A stretch of 64,000 nucleotides of DNA from positions 1 to 64,000 of the forward strand of contig PCXK01000007.1 of the NCBI GenBank assembly GCA_002787635.1. The letters are read 5' to 3'. Positions within the stretch are counted from its first letter, which is position 1, and each line of letters starts with the position of its first letter. Under the pieces are notes generated by a model that worked only from the letters and a program-made list of their open reading frames with translations, ran no database searches and was not told the origin of the DNA. The translations under genes were made by a program, and so were the position numbers. Source of the DNA: Alphaproteobacteria bacterium CG11_big_fil_rev_8_21_14_0_20_39_49 (lineage in GTDB: Bacteria; Pseudomonadota; Alphaproteobacteria; Rickettsiales; UBA6187). Shown here in pieces: positions 37,801-47,078 of the stretch.

Positions 37801-39700
37801 TATCGCCGCAAAGGATTCCGCCACGGTCAATGAAGATGACAGCAACGCTATAATCAACCTTCTTAGCGGTGCTACGGATATTGACGGGGATACGATAGCC
37901 CTTGCCTCGTTAGACCTGACTTCTACCATCGGCGTAATTACCGATAATCTTGACGGCACTGTCAGCTATGACGCTAACGGGCAGTTTGATTATCTGAACG
38001 CAGGACAGACGGCTACCGACAGCTTCGCATATACGGTAAGTGACGGCAATGGCGGCACAGATACTAAAACGGTTACCGTTACGGTGCATGGTATAGACAG
38101 CCCGACAAACACCTCTCCTGTTGCGGTTGCCGATTCAGCTTCAGTTTCCGAAGACGGTTCAATCAATATTGATGTGTTAGCAAATGACACCGATGCGGAT
38201 AATGATACTCTAAGCGTTGTCTCGCTTGATGATTCATTGACCGTAGGCTCTGTTATCATAGATACTGACGGCACTGTAAAATATGACACTGATAGCAAGT
38301 TTGAGTACTTAGCCGCAGGAGTTGACGCAACAGACACATTTACCTATACGGTATCAGACGGCAATGGCGGATTAGACACCCAAACGGTTACGGTGACTAT
38401 TAACGGTGAAAATAACGCTCCGGATTCTATTTTCCTTGGTTATCCGTTAGTTGCCGAAAATAAATATGGCGAGGTTATAGGCGGCATTACTTTTAGTGAT
38501 GTTGACATAGGTGACACACATAGCTTCGGTGTATTTGATTTACAGGATAACCCTGAAAATAGATTTGTCATTGAAGATGTCGGAGGTCAGTTAAAGCTGA
38601 AATTACAAACAGGTGTAGCTTTGGATTATGAAACCGAACAGGTAATAGACCTTAAACTGAAGGTAACGGATAATGGCGGTTTGAGCTTTGATAATAATGT
38701 TAAAATATTTGTAACAGATGAAGCCGAGACTATTTTTGGTACAAACGGTGATGACACTATAAACGGAACAATTGGAAAAGATGTCATTTACGCAGGTGAC
38801 GGAGATGATGTTATTAATTCACATGGCGGTTCAGACCTGATTTTCGCAGGTGGCGGTGAGGATACGGTTGATGCCGGAGCCGGTGTTGACTTTATCGTAG
38901 CGGGCTTAGGCAATGATACCGTTTACGGCTCATATGGTGCAGATTTTATATGGGGTAATGAAGGAGATGACACCCTCTATGGAGGCGGTGGAAACGATAC
39001 AATTAACGGCGGTGAGGATAACGATACCATTTATGGCGGAGCGGGTTCCGATGCAATAGAAGGCGGTACCGGTATAGATACGGCAAGTTATCAATATTCC
39101 GATGCGGGAGTAAATATTGACCTGCTTAACTCTACGTTATCGGGAGGCTTTGCAGGCGGTGATACGCTAAACGGAATTGAGAATCTTACAGGTAGTGATT
39201 ATGATGACGATCTGTTAGGCGATTACGGCAATAACGAATTGCGTGGCGGTAACGGTAACGATTATCTTCTTGGTCACGGCGGTAATGATATTGTTATCGG
39301 CGGAGAAGGTAGCGATATAGTCCGCGGTAGTTCGGGTGATGATATTTTAGAAGGCGGTAATGGTAACGATGGTCTGTATGGCGATGCCGGAAACGATATC
39401 ATCAAAAGCGGTCATGGTTCTGATACCGTATGGGGTGGCAGCGGCAATGACATATTTGTTTTTGAAGCCGTTAGTGATTCTACCACCGTCGGTAATTTTT
39501 TGACCAGAATTAAAGATTTTGAAGACGGTATAGACCTGATAGACGTTTCTGCACTTGTTGTAAATAACGATATCACCGGCTTTGGCGACCTTGCAATTAC
39601 AAATAACGGAACTAAAACCACCGTTTCGGCAAACGGTACCGATTTCCTGTTTGAGCTTGAAGGAGTACACGCTTTAGATCAGTCTGACTTCGTAACATAG
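34886..39700 (+). CDS. Giant RTX adhesin/exoprotein with cadherin-like and propeller-like repeats
   Basis: A 1604-residue protein without N-terminal signal. Residues 1-240 form a globular domain with GNSGYSFGGNQMDLA, faintly like lysozyme-type folds (weak). A first RTX patch is at about 255-315. Residues about 398-740 hold repeats of the type GxGIYGQMFxSDGSKIGxEF ... NGNFVVxW. A second RTX patch follows at about 755-800. Three cadherin-like repeats (NDTDxDNDxL...DGNGGxDTxTVTVTI) occupy 868-1178 and a fourth, divergent one 1178-1285. The main RTX array (about 1285-1518, many GGxGNDxxx) and a C-terminal secretion domain close it. It should be exported by a type I system, which is not encoded here. 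Its role is probably adhesion or matrix formation. Confidence 0.88.
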   Translation: MGTYLDFEGINLLNGFEKVVGKVLVKNELGGVSDGYELVHAGGNSGYSFGGNQMDLAVNSHARTVLRDILINAKDDNDNLIFVDGNQFYNDHQSEIEPQSNPNALSQANIDLISQALSSDYGKSKLHEEFKDEVIERVQYVNDIIESLPDGNIKSSLENSQEMKSYLIDYHNQFNISINGKMHDFLKGELVSTYEGTPMQLDGMITSDDIRLFVSRTLQSVNNPFAFNNRYDNTAQTLLDEGIGKFFSGNDSNNTFTGTINSDDLNGNGGDDTLDGGAGIDILNGGSGNDTLTGGADADKFIIARQLGGATTVITDFRISQVKEEIEQIDLRAFAHITSFADLQMQDVNGNTEITLNENGGNLQTLILNGVNSTYLSGVDFIIGSHSEGSNSQVNTTSFQSQKRPSIAGFDNENYVIVWQSEVQDGDGSGIYGQMFSSDGSKIGNEFLVNVTTAGSQVKPSVDVLKNGDFVVTWGNDVTNELYAKIISPAYVNNGNELLISDNYRDTSPNESVLALENGNFVAVWVANNGYAYAKILSSDGSTVAPEFQVNNDSHANSLSIGELSNGNFVVTWGSGEVYGQIYSASGAKVGDVFPVNTYTQGSQNSQSVAGLENGNFVIVWDSVHDTRPDGGGIYGQMFLSDGSKIGGEFSASNPGSFDQDNFASIASDSNGGFIVTWKNKNPSDSGVHGQRYDSNGNALGGELSVGSGVLSSVTVLSNGHFVIAREYPSATGGEIYATIYTLNDSTETYGTQLADNINGTLSADTIDAGDGDDVIFTGGGNDVLTLGSGSDTVVIAADANSTVTINDWDSTDTINLAALPTITSIDDLTITAGSAIIHLPDEQFIHILNIEPEDLSSSNFVFSVPTNNAPVAHDDMASVSEDSSVNIDVVANDTDLDNDILNIISADSSLTTGSVTINPNGTIDYKAEGFFETLGAGETATDSFAYTISDGNGSIDTATVNVTINGVNDNPIAAKDSATVNEDDSNAIINLLSGATDIDGDTIALASLDLTSTIGVITDNLDGTVSYDANGQFDYLNAGQTATDSFAYTVSDGNGGTDTKTVTVTVHGIDSPTNTSPVAVADSASVSEDGSINIDVLANDTDADNDTLSVVSLDDSLTVGSVIIDTDGTVKYDTDSKFEYLAAGVDATDTFTYTVSDGNGGLDTQTVTVTINGENNAPDSIFLGYPLVAENKYGEVIGGITFSDVDIGDTHSFGVFDLQDNPENRFVIEDVGGQLKLKLQTGVALDYETEQVIDLKLKVTDNGGLSFDNNVKIFVTDEAETIFGTNGDDTINGTIGKDVIYAGDGDDVINSHGGSDLIFAGGGEDTVDAGAGVDFIVAGLGNDTVYGSYGADFIWGNEGDDTLYGGGGNDTINGGEDNDTIYGGAGSDAIEGGTGIDTASYQYSDAGVNIDLLNSTLSGGFAGGDTLNGIENLTGSDYDDDLLGDYGNNELRGGNGNDYLLGHGGNDIVIGGEGSDIVRGSSGDDILEGGNGNDGLYGDAGNDIIKSGHGSDTVWGGSGNDIFVFEAVSDSTTVGNFLTRIKDFEDGIDLIDVSALVVNNDITGFGDLAITNNGTKTTVSANGTDFLFELEGVHALDQSDFVT
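35727..35837 (+). repeat. Duplicated block, copy 2 (in the giant RTX gene)
   Basis: Partner of 34171-34281. The two differ at only a handful of positions over 111 bp, then become unrelated. Confidence 0.9.
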
Positions 39701-39778
39701 ATAAAAAAGGCATGCTCAGGTAGAGTATGCTCCCTTCTCACTTCAGCCAGAGGGATTTTTAACGGGAGAGAATCTCCC

Positions 39779-40606
39779 TTAAACGAGGTGGTTTTGTAAT
39801 ACAAAACACAGCTTGCGAACAGTGGGAAATGCAACCGGAAGCGAGACTATGGTACTGGCTAAAGACCTTGCGCCGTGTGCTACCATTTCGTCTTTATAAC
39901 TCATCTTATGAATGATATTATTTATTGTATTTTCGCTTATATACGGGTTCTTGCGCCTGTGCATAGCAGGGAAAATATAATCACTCCAGCCGTTGAAGAT
40001 ATGAATCTCTTTTAAAAGTTCTATTGCTTGCGGCGCAAGCGGCACTATATGAGCATCACGCATTTTCATAATTTCGGCTGGGACGGTCATTTCCTTCTTG
40101 TCGAAGTCGATATATTCCCATTTGCACTTGCGAAGCCCTCCCTGACGCAAGAAAGTTAAGAGTAGTAAGCGAACGGCCATTTTATTTGTTGCTGCGGCTG
40201 GTATGCCCTCTAGCTTTTTAAGGAAGGTTGGCGGCTCCTTAGCGTCAATAGTTGGGTGGTGCTTAACAGTGTGCGGTTTTAAAGCATCCTTTAAGTCGGC
40301 GGCTGGATTATATACCGTCATGTCACAAGCCTTTGCATAACGAAAAACGGCAGCACATGTTTGTAATGTTTTCTTGGAAAGGTAAGTTGCATCTCTTTTT
40401 TCCATAACCTGTATTAAGGCTGGAATCTCAGAGGGTTTAATTTCATTAACAAGCTTTGTGCCAAGCGTGGGTATTATATTGCGCTCTAACCTGCACCAGA
40501 TTCTTTGAGCGTTATCGGGAGTCCATCTATCTATATTGAGTTTATGCCACTCCTTAGCAACATTCTCAAAGGTATTCTTATGGCTTGTCTTTCGCTTTGG
40601 CGTTAA
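39779..40606 (-). pseudogene. P4-type tyrosine integrase remnant
   Basis: The open frame reaches from 40606 to 39779, but the first ATG is at 40405; translation upstream still gives integrase sequence (NTFENVAKEWHKLNIDRWTP), so the N-terminus has been lost. The catalytic core is recognisable: LLLLTFLRQGGLRKCKWEYID (conserved Arg), AHIVPLAPQAIELL and HGARSLAST (the HGxR box). After this box the sequence leaves the family, and the catalytic tyrosine is missing. It lies next to the 3' end of tRNA-Leu and points away from it. Confidence 0.85.
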
Positions 40607-40633
40607 CTACCGCAGTATTCGTAAGTTTCACCC

Positions 40634-40689
40634 TGATACCCCCAGCTATTTATTGATACCCCCACAAATACCCCTTGATATAGGGGTAT
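40634..40689. repeat. Possible integrase arm-type sites
   Basis: TGATACCCCCA occurs at 40634-40644 and again 20 bp later at 40654-40664, followed by the hairpin AATACCCC TTGATA TAGGGGTAT. The position between the integrase and tRNA-Leu fits attachment-site arms. Confidence 0.4.
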
Positions 40690-40790
40690 GTTAGTAAATG
40701 TTAGTGGAAGCCACTGGAAAACAGTTAAGCCCAAAAGCCTTGCAAAGTAAAGCTAAAACGGATGTTAACGGAAGAAAAAAGAAGAGTAAA

Positions 40791-40876
40791 TGGTGCCTCC
40801 GGAGGGAATCGAACCCTCACTCTTTAAAAGAACTGGATTTTGAATCCAGCGCGTCTACCAGTTCCGCCACAGAGGC
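40791..40876 (-). tRNA. tRNA-Leu (CAA)
   Basis: The minus strand gives a full class II tRNA of 86 bases with encoded CCA. The anticodon stem CTGGA/TCCAG holds the loop TTCAAAA (anticodon CAA). A long variable arm and the GGTTCGATTCC T-arm are present. An integrase remnant lies beyond its 3' end. Confidence 0.97.
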
Positions 40877-41059
40877 ATAATTTAAAGCGTTTCTTACTTT
40901 GAACTGCTTTTTAATAATTGTGGGAACGGAATATAGTAAATTTTATAAAAAGTCAAAATTAAAATGGAATGAAAGTGTCGGGAGTGTTCGACCAATATAT
41001 ATTTTATCAAACTTGTTCAGCATAACCGTTTACTTATTTAGCTATAGCATAAATAAGTT

Positions 41060-41482
41060 TTATCGCTGCATTTCCTGATTATCATCTTTTGTTTTAGTAT
41101 ATTTGTTCACAAAACTCGAACTGTCATCAACTACAAAAAGATTATTATGATTTTGTTGTACGTTATCGTTTTTTTCATCACCGAAGCTAAGGTAGCAAAC
41201 ACCATCTTTGCATACCACGCCTTGAATAATATCTGGTTTATCTTCCGTAACACCGGTATTATTTTTTTTAGAAGTAGTGCCATAAGTTTTATCTTCCAGA
41301 CCATCCATAAACCCCCATTTTTTACGCTTGATATCTGTTTTTTCAACAAGACCGGTTGAATCTTGGATTTTATTCTTATTCATATCAGGTAAATTTTTAT
41401 TACCTGACAAAAACGAAAATGCCCAAATAAGATTGGGTGTAGTAGCTAGTAATATAGGGGTAATATTTTTTAATGAATTCAT
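41060..41482 (-). CDS. Short exported protein of unknown function
   Basis: A 140-residue protein with a hydrophobic N-terminus (about 8-26) and a hydrophilic, Lys/Asn/Asp-rich remainder including GVVCKDGVCYLSFGDEK. The segment RKKWGFMDGLEDKTYG resembles KKHGFVDRVSQNTK in the protein at 43228, so it may be a short relative of that family. The ribosome-binding site is weak. It stands near tRNA-Leu. Confidence 0.5.
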   Translation of the reverse strand: MNSLKNITPILLATTPNLIWAFSFLSGNKNLPDMNKNKIQDSTGLVEKTDIKRKKWGFMDGLEDKTYGTTSKKNNTGVTEDKPDIIQGVVCKDGVCYLSFGDEKNDNVQQNHNNLFVVDDSSSFVNKYTKTKDDNQEMQR

Positions 41483-41928
41483 GATTTTATATACTTTTTA
41501 ATTAACAAAAAGTTATCATGATAAACGAAGCGGTGCGTGTTAACAACTGTAATTTTATACTATAACCGCTCTGGTTGCTCACAGCAGGTCGAAGGTTGTA
41601 TTCTCTGCCGATTGCGATTGGATAAATTCATAGGATTTTAGTAATAAATGCCCAAAAAATGTGTTATCGCTACCTTTTTTCAAATAAAAAAATTAGAATA
41701 ATGCTTTAAGCGGTGTGGCGGTTCTTTTGTAAGGTTTTCCGAACTTCCATGTCACCAGGTCTTAATGAGTGGTGACTGTTTTGTTAGTCAATAGCGGGAG
41801 TTTTTTAACAATGTTTAAAAACTTATTATTAACCGGAATATCGTTTAAGGAAATTCGGGTTAATTAAGTACCTCCAACTCAATAGGAGGTACTTAATTTT
41901 ACATATAAAAGACTATCGCAGATATAGG
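41483..41928. other. Intergenic region with hairpins, no gene seen
   Basis: GTCACCA (41751) and TGGTGAC (41770) form a hairpin followed by TGTTTTGTT. A second, strong hairpin lies at 41863-41897. The stretch 41560-41660 is less AT-rich than its surroundings and could encode a small RNA, but I recognise no known family. Confidence 0.4.
41863..41897. terminator. Terminator hairpin after the ankyrin-like gene
   Basis: ATTAAGTACCTCC and GGAGGTACTTAAT are perfect 13-bp arms around a 9-base loop. It lies 32 bp beyond the stop codon of the minus-strand gene. Confidence 0.7.
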
Positions 41929-43086
41929 CTATTTGCCCAATCCCTTACTTTTGTCACCACCTTTGAATTGTTCGGCCGATTCATCGAACTGCTTATAAAG
42001 TCCGCTTAATTCTCTGGTAGTAAGAAGCCTGTTAAGTTCCTCTTCCTGTCGTCCTTTTGACGCTTTCATCAAATTAACCGGTTTTTTCAGGCTATCAAAA
42101 TCTTCGCCGATATTTTTTTCTACAAAATCATCAATTTTTTTAACAGCACCTGCCATTTCAAACGCCTGTTTAGCCATTTTAGAACCCCAGTTTTGAACGG
42201 CTATATCTGCAAGAGTCGAATCACGATCCTTTACTGCCTCCTCGCCCTTTGTACCTTCAAAAATCTTACCGATTTTCGTATCAAAGTCGGCACCGGATTC
42301 GATAAGGTTAGAAATCCTCTGCTTTCCTTTTTCTGAAATTTTATCACCCGACTGATAAACGAAATTTAACATCTGCTCGGTAGGGCTTGAAAAGCTTGCA
42401 TATTTTTGAGGCCCTGAAAATACATACCCTTTATCATCGGCATAAAACATTCCCATCTGCTCGGACTTATAGCGTTCTATGTCGCCCTTAAGCTCCAATC
42501 TGTAATCCCGTCCTTTATCATCTCCTCCGCTTTTCTCTATAATTGCCGTAGGTGTCTCTCCGGCACTATTTGGCTCGGATAGATTTCCGCCACTTGTTGC
42601 ATACTCTCTCATTGCGGAAAACAGATGCATGATACGGCTTTCAAGCCCTTCTTTATTATTTAGTTCGTTAGCAAGAATGTGAGCCATATTATTACCGCTA
42701 CTTACTACCTTGCCGTTTTTATCCTTTATATCGAATTTAAGGTCAGGATTAGCACCGCCTTTCTTATAAGCGTTATTTACTCCCTCAAAATCCCCTTCAT
42801 TGACCATACTCTGCAATTGCTTTGCTGAAAATTTTTCTTTATTCGAAATAAGAGTTTTAGGATCAAACTTAAAAAACTTACTGATATCGAATGGTTTTTT
42901 ATCATTATCACCGAAATCGGAATTGCCCATACCGACTTGATATTGCAACCCGCCAACCCTGCCGGCAAAGCTTGGCGGCTTATCAGGGGCGAATCTTGGA
43001 GTATTTGCGATGCCTCCTGAATTTAGTCCTTCCCTATTTTGTCCCATTAACGTTCCTATAAAAGCGGCTGTGATGGCAGGTTTCAT
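41929..43086 (-). CDS. Ankyrin-like exported protein, family member 1
   Basis: I choose the ATG at 43086 (MKPAITAAFIGTLMG), which has AGGATATGA upstream; the open frame runs 22 codons further. Length is 385 residues. A first ankyrin-like region (LQSMVNEGDFEGVNNAYKKG, then GANPDLKFDIKDKNGK and GNNMAHILA) and a second (RISNLIESGADFDTKIG ... LADIAVQNWGSKMAKQAFEMA) match the proteins at 43228 and 50720. The N-terminus could be a signal or membrane anchor. The function is unknown; ankyrin proteins of intracellular bacteria often bind host proteins. Confidence 0.65.
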   Translation of the reverse strand: MKPAITAAFIGTLMGQNREGLNSGGIANTPRFAPDKPPSFAGRVGGLQYQVGMGNSDFGDNDKKPFDISKFFKFDPKTLISNKEKFSAKQLQSMVNEGDFEGVNNAYKKGGANPDLKFDIKDKNGKVVSSGNNMAHILANELNNKEGLESRIMHLFSAMREYATSGGNLSEPNSAGETPTAIIEKSGGDDKGRDYRLELKGDIERYKSEQMGMFYADDKGYVFSGPQKYASFSSPTEQMLNFVYQSGDKISEKGKQRISNLIESGADFDTKIGKIFEGTKGEEAVKDRDSTLADIAVQNWGSKMAKQAFEMAGAVKKIDDFVEKNIGEDFDSLKKPVNLMKASKGRQEEELNRLLTTRELSGLYKQFDESAEQFKGGDKSKGLGK

Positions 43087-43227
43087 GATTTCATATCCTA
43101 ATATAAAAACTATATTCATAAAAATTACAACTACTAAAAGTAGAAAATTCACTTTTTAATTATACTTCTAAATGCTTTGATATTTAAACAATAGCAATGA
43201 ATTGAAAAAATAAGTAATATTAGGATT

Positions 43228-44232
43228 TTAAACTATCCTGCGTCCTCTCTTTTCTGAAGGTTCTTCCTGTCTTGGTTTTTCAAGTGCTACAAATTCATTA
43301 ACGGCGTTGTTCCATTCCTTATTCATTTCATCAAACTTATTGTTATCATCAATATGCATCTGCTTTAACAAATTATGGTCAAAAGATATTTTTGCGTTTT
43401 TCTCTGCAATATTTTGTAGCTTATTAAACGCATTCACGGACTCTTTATCCCAATTTTTATACACCTCGTCCATTATAGTTGTTTTTTTGAACCGGAAGTC
43501 CGATATAGAATCGTCATCTTGTCTATTGCCGCCTTTATCCTGCAATCGTATATTCTTGTAAGGCGTTCCCTCATCAACATTTGCTCCCGCCTTTAAATAA
43601 TTTGCAGCCATTGTTCTTGCTATTTTTGTAGGGTTTTCTTGCAATGCTATAGTATAGAGCCTCCTGTTCACCTCTTTTATTTCCGGTGGAATTTTCATTT
43701 GCTGATCGGATAGCTTCTTTATTTTTAAAGCCAGTTCATTATTACCGGTATTTTCCGCTACCTGCTTTGCCGTGCATCCGTTAGGGTCTTTAATACTAAA
43801 ATCATAACCGCTTTCACTTAAACGTGTCAAAGTGTCTACGGAGTTATTATAAGCAGAGGTCAGCAACGAGCCTAAAGGCAAACCCGACACAAGGTGTGCA
43901 AGTGTATTACCGTTTTTCAATACCATATCCGGATTAGCCCCGTCCTGATAATTTTGCTTTAAAGCCCCCCAGTTCCTTCTTAAAAAATTATTATACAAAA
44001 TCGCAGGAGGATATTTTTCTTTGGGTCTAAAATCGTTATCATTTACAGAATTTAAATCATCATTATTGCCGTCATTGCTATAAAATAATTTTTTTGCAGG
44101 CTTTGTATTTTGAGATACTCTATCAACAAATCCATGTTTTTTAATACCGAAAGAACTTCTTGAAGGCTGAGTATTGTGGGTTACAAAAGACGCTAATGCC
44201 AGAGGTGTAAACACTAATGCGGAAAGTTTCAT
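43228..44232 (-). CDS. Ankyrin-like exported protein, family member 2
   Basis: A 334-residue protein with a short hydrophobic N-terminus (MKLSALVFTPLALASFVTHN) and an AGGA ribosome-binding site. Ankyrin-like region 1 contains WGALKQNYQDGANPDMVLKNGNTLAHLVSG and LTRLSESGYDFSIKDPNGCTAKQVAENTGN, which is a good ankyrin helix-turn-helix pattern. Region 2 has AANYLKAGANVDEG and, later, IMDEVYKNWDKESVNAFNKL, shared with the other two members. The Lys/Arg-rich end is KPRQEEPSEKRGRRIV. It runs in tandem with member 1, 76 bp or more apart. Confidence 0.68.
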   Translation of the reverse strand: MKLSALVFTPLALASFVTHNTQPSRSSFGIKKHGFVDRVSQNTKPAKKLFYSNDGNNDDLNSVNDNDFRPKEKYPPAILYNNFLRRNWGALKQNYQDGANPDMVLKNGNTLAHLVSGLPLGSLLTSAYNNSVDTLTRLSESGYDFSIKDPNGCTAKQVAENTGNNELALKIKKLSDQQMKIPPEIKEVNRRLYTIALQENPTKIARTMAANYLKAGANVDEGTPYKNIRLQDKGGNRQDDDSISDFRFKKTTIMDEVYKNWDKESVNAFNKLQNIAEKNAKISFDHNLLKQMHIDDNNKFDEMNKEWNNAVNEFVALEKPRQEEPSEKRGRRIV

Positions 44233-44463
44233 ATTTTTATCCTAATGATGTCAAATACATAAAAAAACAATATAATACGAGTATTTAGTATCATAACAAA
44301 AATGCTAGGTAAACATCTAAAAACTAATAGTTTACTTGTATAAAATATCAGATGAAATATCCGCCTATAAAAAATCAGTTAAATTATCACTGGATTTTAT
44401 GAAACAAATTATATATATAGGCTATAAATTTTAGTTTAGGACTATTAAATTTAAGGAAAGATT

Positions 44464-44991
44464 ATGACTGATAATGCTAAAAATGACAGTCAAACAAGGC
44501 GTGATTTCATAGTGTTAACTGCCAGTGCCATGGCAGGAGTAGGTGCTTTATCCTTTGCATGGCCGCTAGTGGATTCCCTTAATCCATCTGCTGACGTTTT
44601 AGCTCTTGCGTCCACAGAAGTAGATCTGTCCTCTATAAAAGAAGGTCAGTCAATAAGGGTTATGTGGCGTGGAAAACCTGTTTTTATCCGCCGCAGAACG
44701 CCTGATGAGATTCAAAAAGCACGTGTTGAAGAGGTAAGTACGCTGCCTGATCCCGAATCTGACAAAGACAGGGTAAAAGAGGGTAAAGACGAGTGGTTGG
44801 TGGTAGTTGGAGTTTGTACGCATCTTGGGTGTGTGCCTCTGGGATATCAGGGTGAATATAACGGCTGGTTCTGTCCTTGCCATGGTTCTCACTACGATAC
44901 TTCGGGTCGTATCAGGAAAGGACCCGCACCTACAAACCTTCTCGTACCTCCATACGAATTTTTAAATGATAATTTAATAAAAATCGGTTAG
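44464..44991 (+). CDS. petA: Ubiquinol-cytochrome c reductase Rieske iron-sulfur subunit
   Basis: A twin-arginine anchor ([21 protein letters not shown]) precedes the Rieske domain. The [2Fe-2S] ligands are in CTHLGCVPL and [13 protein letters not shown]. The length is 175 residues. It is the first gene of petABC, starts after AAGGAAAG, and is followed 4 bp later by petB. Confidence 0.98.
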   Translation: MTDNAKNDSQTRRDFIVLTASAMAGVGALSFAWPLVDSLNPSADVLALASTEVDLSSIKEGQSIRVMWRGKPVFIRRRTPDEIQKARVEEVSTLPDPESDKDRVKEGKDEWLVVVGVCTHLGCVPLGYQGEYNGWFCPCHGSHYDTSGRIRKGPAPTNLLVPPYEFLNDNLIKIG

Positions 44992-44995
44992 TAAA

Positions 44996-46210
44996 ATGAG
45001 CCAAGAAAAATATACAGGTGTAAAAGGCTGGATAGAAGAGCGTTTACCTATATTTAGTTTTTTAAAGCATTCGGCTGAGTATAGAGCTCCTAAAAATTTA
45101 AGCTATGCGTGGAATTTAGGTTCTATATTAGGAATAGCGTTAATAATTCAGATTGTTACGGGCATTGTGCTTGCGATGCATTACACTCCTAATTCCGAAC
45201 TGGCATTCGGTAGCGTAGAGAATATTATGCGTAACGTTAATTACGGCTGGTTAATAAGATATACGCACGCTGTCGGTGCATCAATGTTCTTTATGGCTGT
45301 GTATCTACATATATTACGTGGTCTTTATTACGGTTCATATAAAGCTCCCAGAGAAATATTATGGTGGTTCGGTATAATAATTTTCATAGTTATGATGGCT
45401 ACTGCATTTATGGGCTATGTGCTTCCTTGGGGACAAATGAGCTTTTGGGGTGCTACGGTAATCACAAACTTGTTTTCAGCCATTCCTGTAGTCGGTGAAA
45501 GCATCGTACAATGGCTTTGGGGCGGTTTCTCGGTAGACAACCCGACTCTTAACCGCTTCTTTGCACTTCACTATTTATTACCTTTCATATTACTTGGTCT
45601 GGTTGTATTGCACGTAGTAGCACTTCACGTGAACGGCTCTAACAACCCTACCGGTGTTGAGCCTAAAACGGAGAAAGATACTATTCCGTTCCACCCATAC
45701 TACACAGTAAAAGACTTCTTTGGTTTCGGCATATTCTTTTTAGTATTTGCCTACTTCCTTTTCTTCGCTCCTAACTATTTAGGTCACCCCGATAACTATA
45801 TTCCGGCTGATCCTATGGTTACACCTGCACATATCGTACCTGAGTGGTATTTCCTGCCTTTCTATGCGATATTACGTGCCATACCGGATAAACTAGGCGG
45901 CGTATTATTTATGTTCGGCTCTTTGCTTATACTTTTTGTATTACCTTGGCTGGATACATCGAAAGTAAAGAGCGGTAGTTTCAGACCTGTTTTCAAGATT
46001 TTCTTTTGGTTGTTTACCTTTAACTTCGTTTTCTTAGGGTACTTAGGCGGAAAGCCTGCCGAGGGTATGTATGTAATATTGTCACGTTTATCGACTTTTT
46101 ACTATTTTGCATATTTTCTGCTTATCCTTCCGATACTGGGAAAAATAGAAAAACCAAAAGCAATACCAGAATCGATTGATGCCGCATATAAAAAATGCAA
46201 AAATAAATAA
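44996..46210 (+). CDS. petB: Cytochrome b of the bc1 complex
   Basis: The 404-residue full-length cytochrome b has eight or more transmembrane helices. Heme ligands lie in [21 protein letters not shown] and in [13 protein letters not shown] (with HYLLPF upstream). The Qo-site PEWY motif is [18 protein letters not shown]. It is fused over both halves, as in mitochondria and alphaproteobacteria, not split as in plastids. Confidence 0.98.
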   Translation: MSQEKYTGVKGWIEERLPIFSFLKHSAEYRAPKNLSYAWNLGSILGIALIIQIVTGIVLAMHYTPNSELAFGSVENIMRNVNYGWLIRYTHAVGASMFFMAVYLHILRGLYYGSYKAPREILWWFGIIIFIVMMATAFMGYVLPWGQMSFWGATVITNLFSAIPVVGESIVQWLWGGFSVDNPTLNRFFALHYLLPFILLGLVVLHVVALHVNGSNNPTGVEPKTEKDTIPFHPYYTVKDFFGFGIFFLVFAYFLFFAPNYLGHPDNYIPADPMVTPAHIVPEWYFLPFYAILRAIPDKLGGVLFMFGSLLILFVLPWLDTSKVKSGSFRPVFKIFFWLFTFNFVFLGYLGGKPAEGMYVILSRLSTFYYFAYFLLILPILGKIEKPKAIPESIDAAYKKCKNK

Positions 46211-46223
46211 TTTGGATTTAAAA

Positions 46224-46973
46224 ATGAAAAAATTATTTCTTACTTTAATTTTATTATCAACAAATGCCTTTGCAGCAGGCGGTGGGGATATAAAACTCAA
46301 AGAAATCAAATGGCCGTTTGACGGTGCTTTCGGTACTGTTGACAGGCAAGCTGCCCAACGTGGCTTTCAGGTTTATAAAGAGGTATGTGCAAGCTGCCAT
46401 GCTTTAGAATATGTTTCATACCGCAATCTGGAGGAGATAGGCTTTTCCGAGGACGAGGTTAAAGCCATTGCGGCAGAGGCAACTATAATTGACGGTCCTA
46501 ATGATGACGGAGAGATGTTTGAGCGTGAAGGTCGTCCGTCCGACAGGTTTAAAAGGCCTTTTGCCAATGAAAAGGCTGCTCGTGCCGCAAACGGTGGGGC
46601 TTATCCGCCTAACCTTTCATTGATAGTAAAATCACGCCCTAACGGTGCTAACTATCTTTATTCATTACTTACAGGTTATGAAGATGCACCGAGCGACATG
46701 CAAATGAGCGAAGGCATGAGTTATAATAAATATTTTCCGGGTAATCAGATAGCTATGGCTCCGCCATTAATAGAAGGATTAGTTGAGCACACGGACGGCA
46801 CTAATGCGACTGCCGAACAAATGGCAAGAGATGTTACTGTGTTTTTACAGTGGGCAGCAGAGCCTGAGATGGAGCAGCGTAAGCGTATGGGAATTAAGGT
46901 ATTTGCCTATTTGATTATATTTACCGTTTTATTCTACATGGCTAAAAAAATAATCTGGCGTGATGTAAAGTAA
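46224..46973 (+). CDS. petC: Cytochrome c1
   Basis: I choose the ATG at 46224, which gives a signal peptide (MKKLFLTLILLSTNAFA) and no overlap with petB. Heme is bound by CASCH, followed by ALEYVSYRNL. The axial methionine is probably in the MAPPLIEGLVEH region. A C-terminal membrane anchor (VFAYLIIFTVLFYMAKKIIW) is present. Length from this start is 249 residues. With petA and petB it completes complex III. Confidence 0.96.
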   Translation: MKKLFLTLILLSTNAFAAGGGDIKLKEIKWPFDGAFGTVDRQAAQRGFQVYKEVCASCHALEYVSYRNLEEIGFSEDEVKAIAAEATIIDGPNDDGEMFEREGRPSDRFKRPFANEKAARAANGGAYPPNLSLIVKSRPNGANYLYSLLTGYEDAPSDMQMSEGMSYNKYFPGNQIAMAPPLIEGLVEHTDGTNATAEQMARDVTVFLQWAAEPEMEQRKRMGIKVFAYLIIFTVLFYMAKKIIWRDVK

Positions 46974-47078
46974 AAAAACATAAAAAACGTTATAGTGCGG
47001 GCATAACGGAGGCAATATTTTTGTGTTTACGCTTGCCGGAGTCTTTTTTGCTTGATTAGAGTGATTTTATAATTTCAA

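Larger units (their letters stand above)
32325..40790. mobile_element. Probable genomic island at tRNA-Leu carrying RTX genes
   Basis: The segment between the helicase terminator and the 3' end of tRNA-Leu holds only accessory genes: two RTX proteins, two small exported proteins and an integrase remnant pointing away from the tRNA. This is the usual layout of P4-type islands. I could not find a second copy of the tRNA 3' end at the left side, so the left border is a guess. Confidence 0.4.

Noticed and set aside
37132-38337. Several minus-strand frames of about 100-155 codons in the giant RTX gene
   Set aside because: They are antisense shadows of the cadherin-like repeats, with Ser/Val-rich, low-complexity composition and no start signals.
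30657-39734. Inverted 13-mer GGGAGCATACTCT at 30657 and 39722, possible island ends
   Set aside because: The two copies sit in different hairpins, are inverted and have unrelated flanks. Without a wider match I treat it as chance.
40698-40880. 60-codon plus-strand frame over tRNA-Leu
   Set aside because: It is the antisense strand of the tRNA and its flank.
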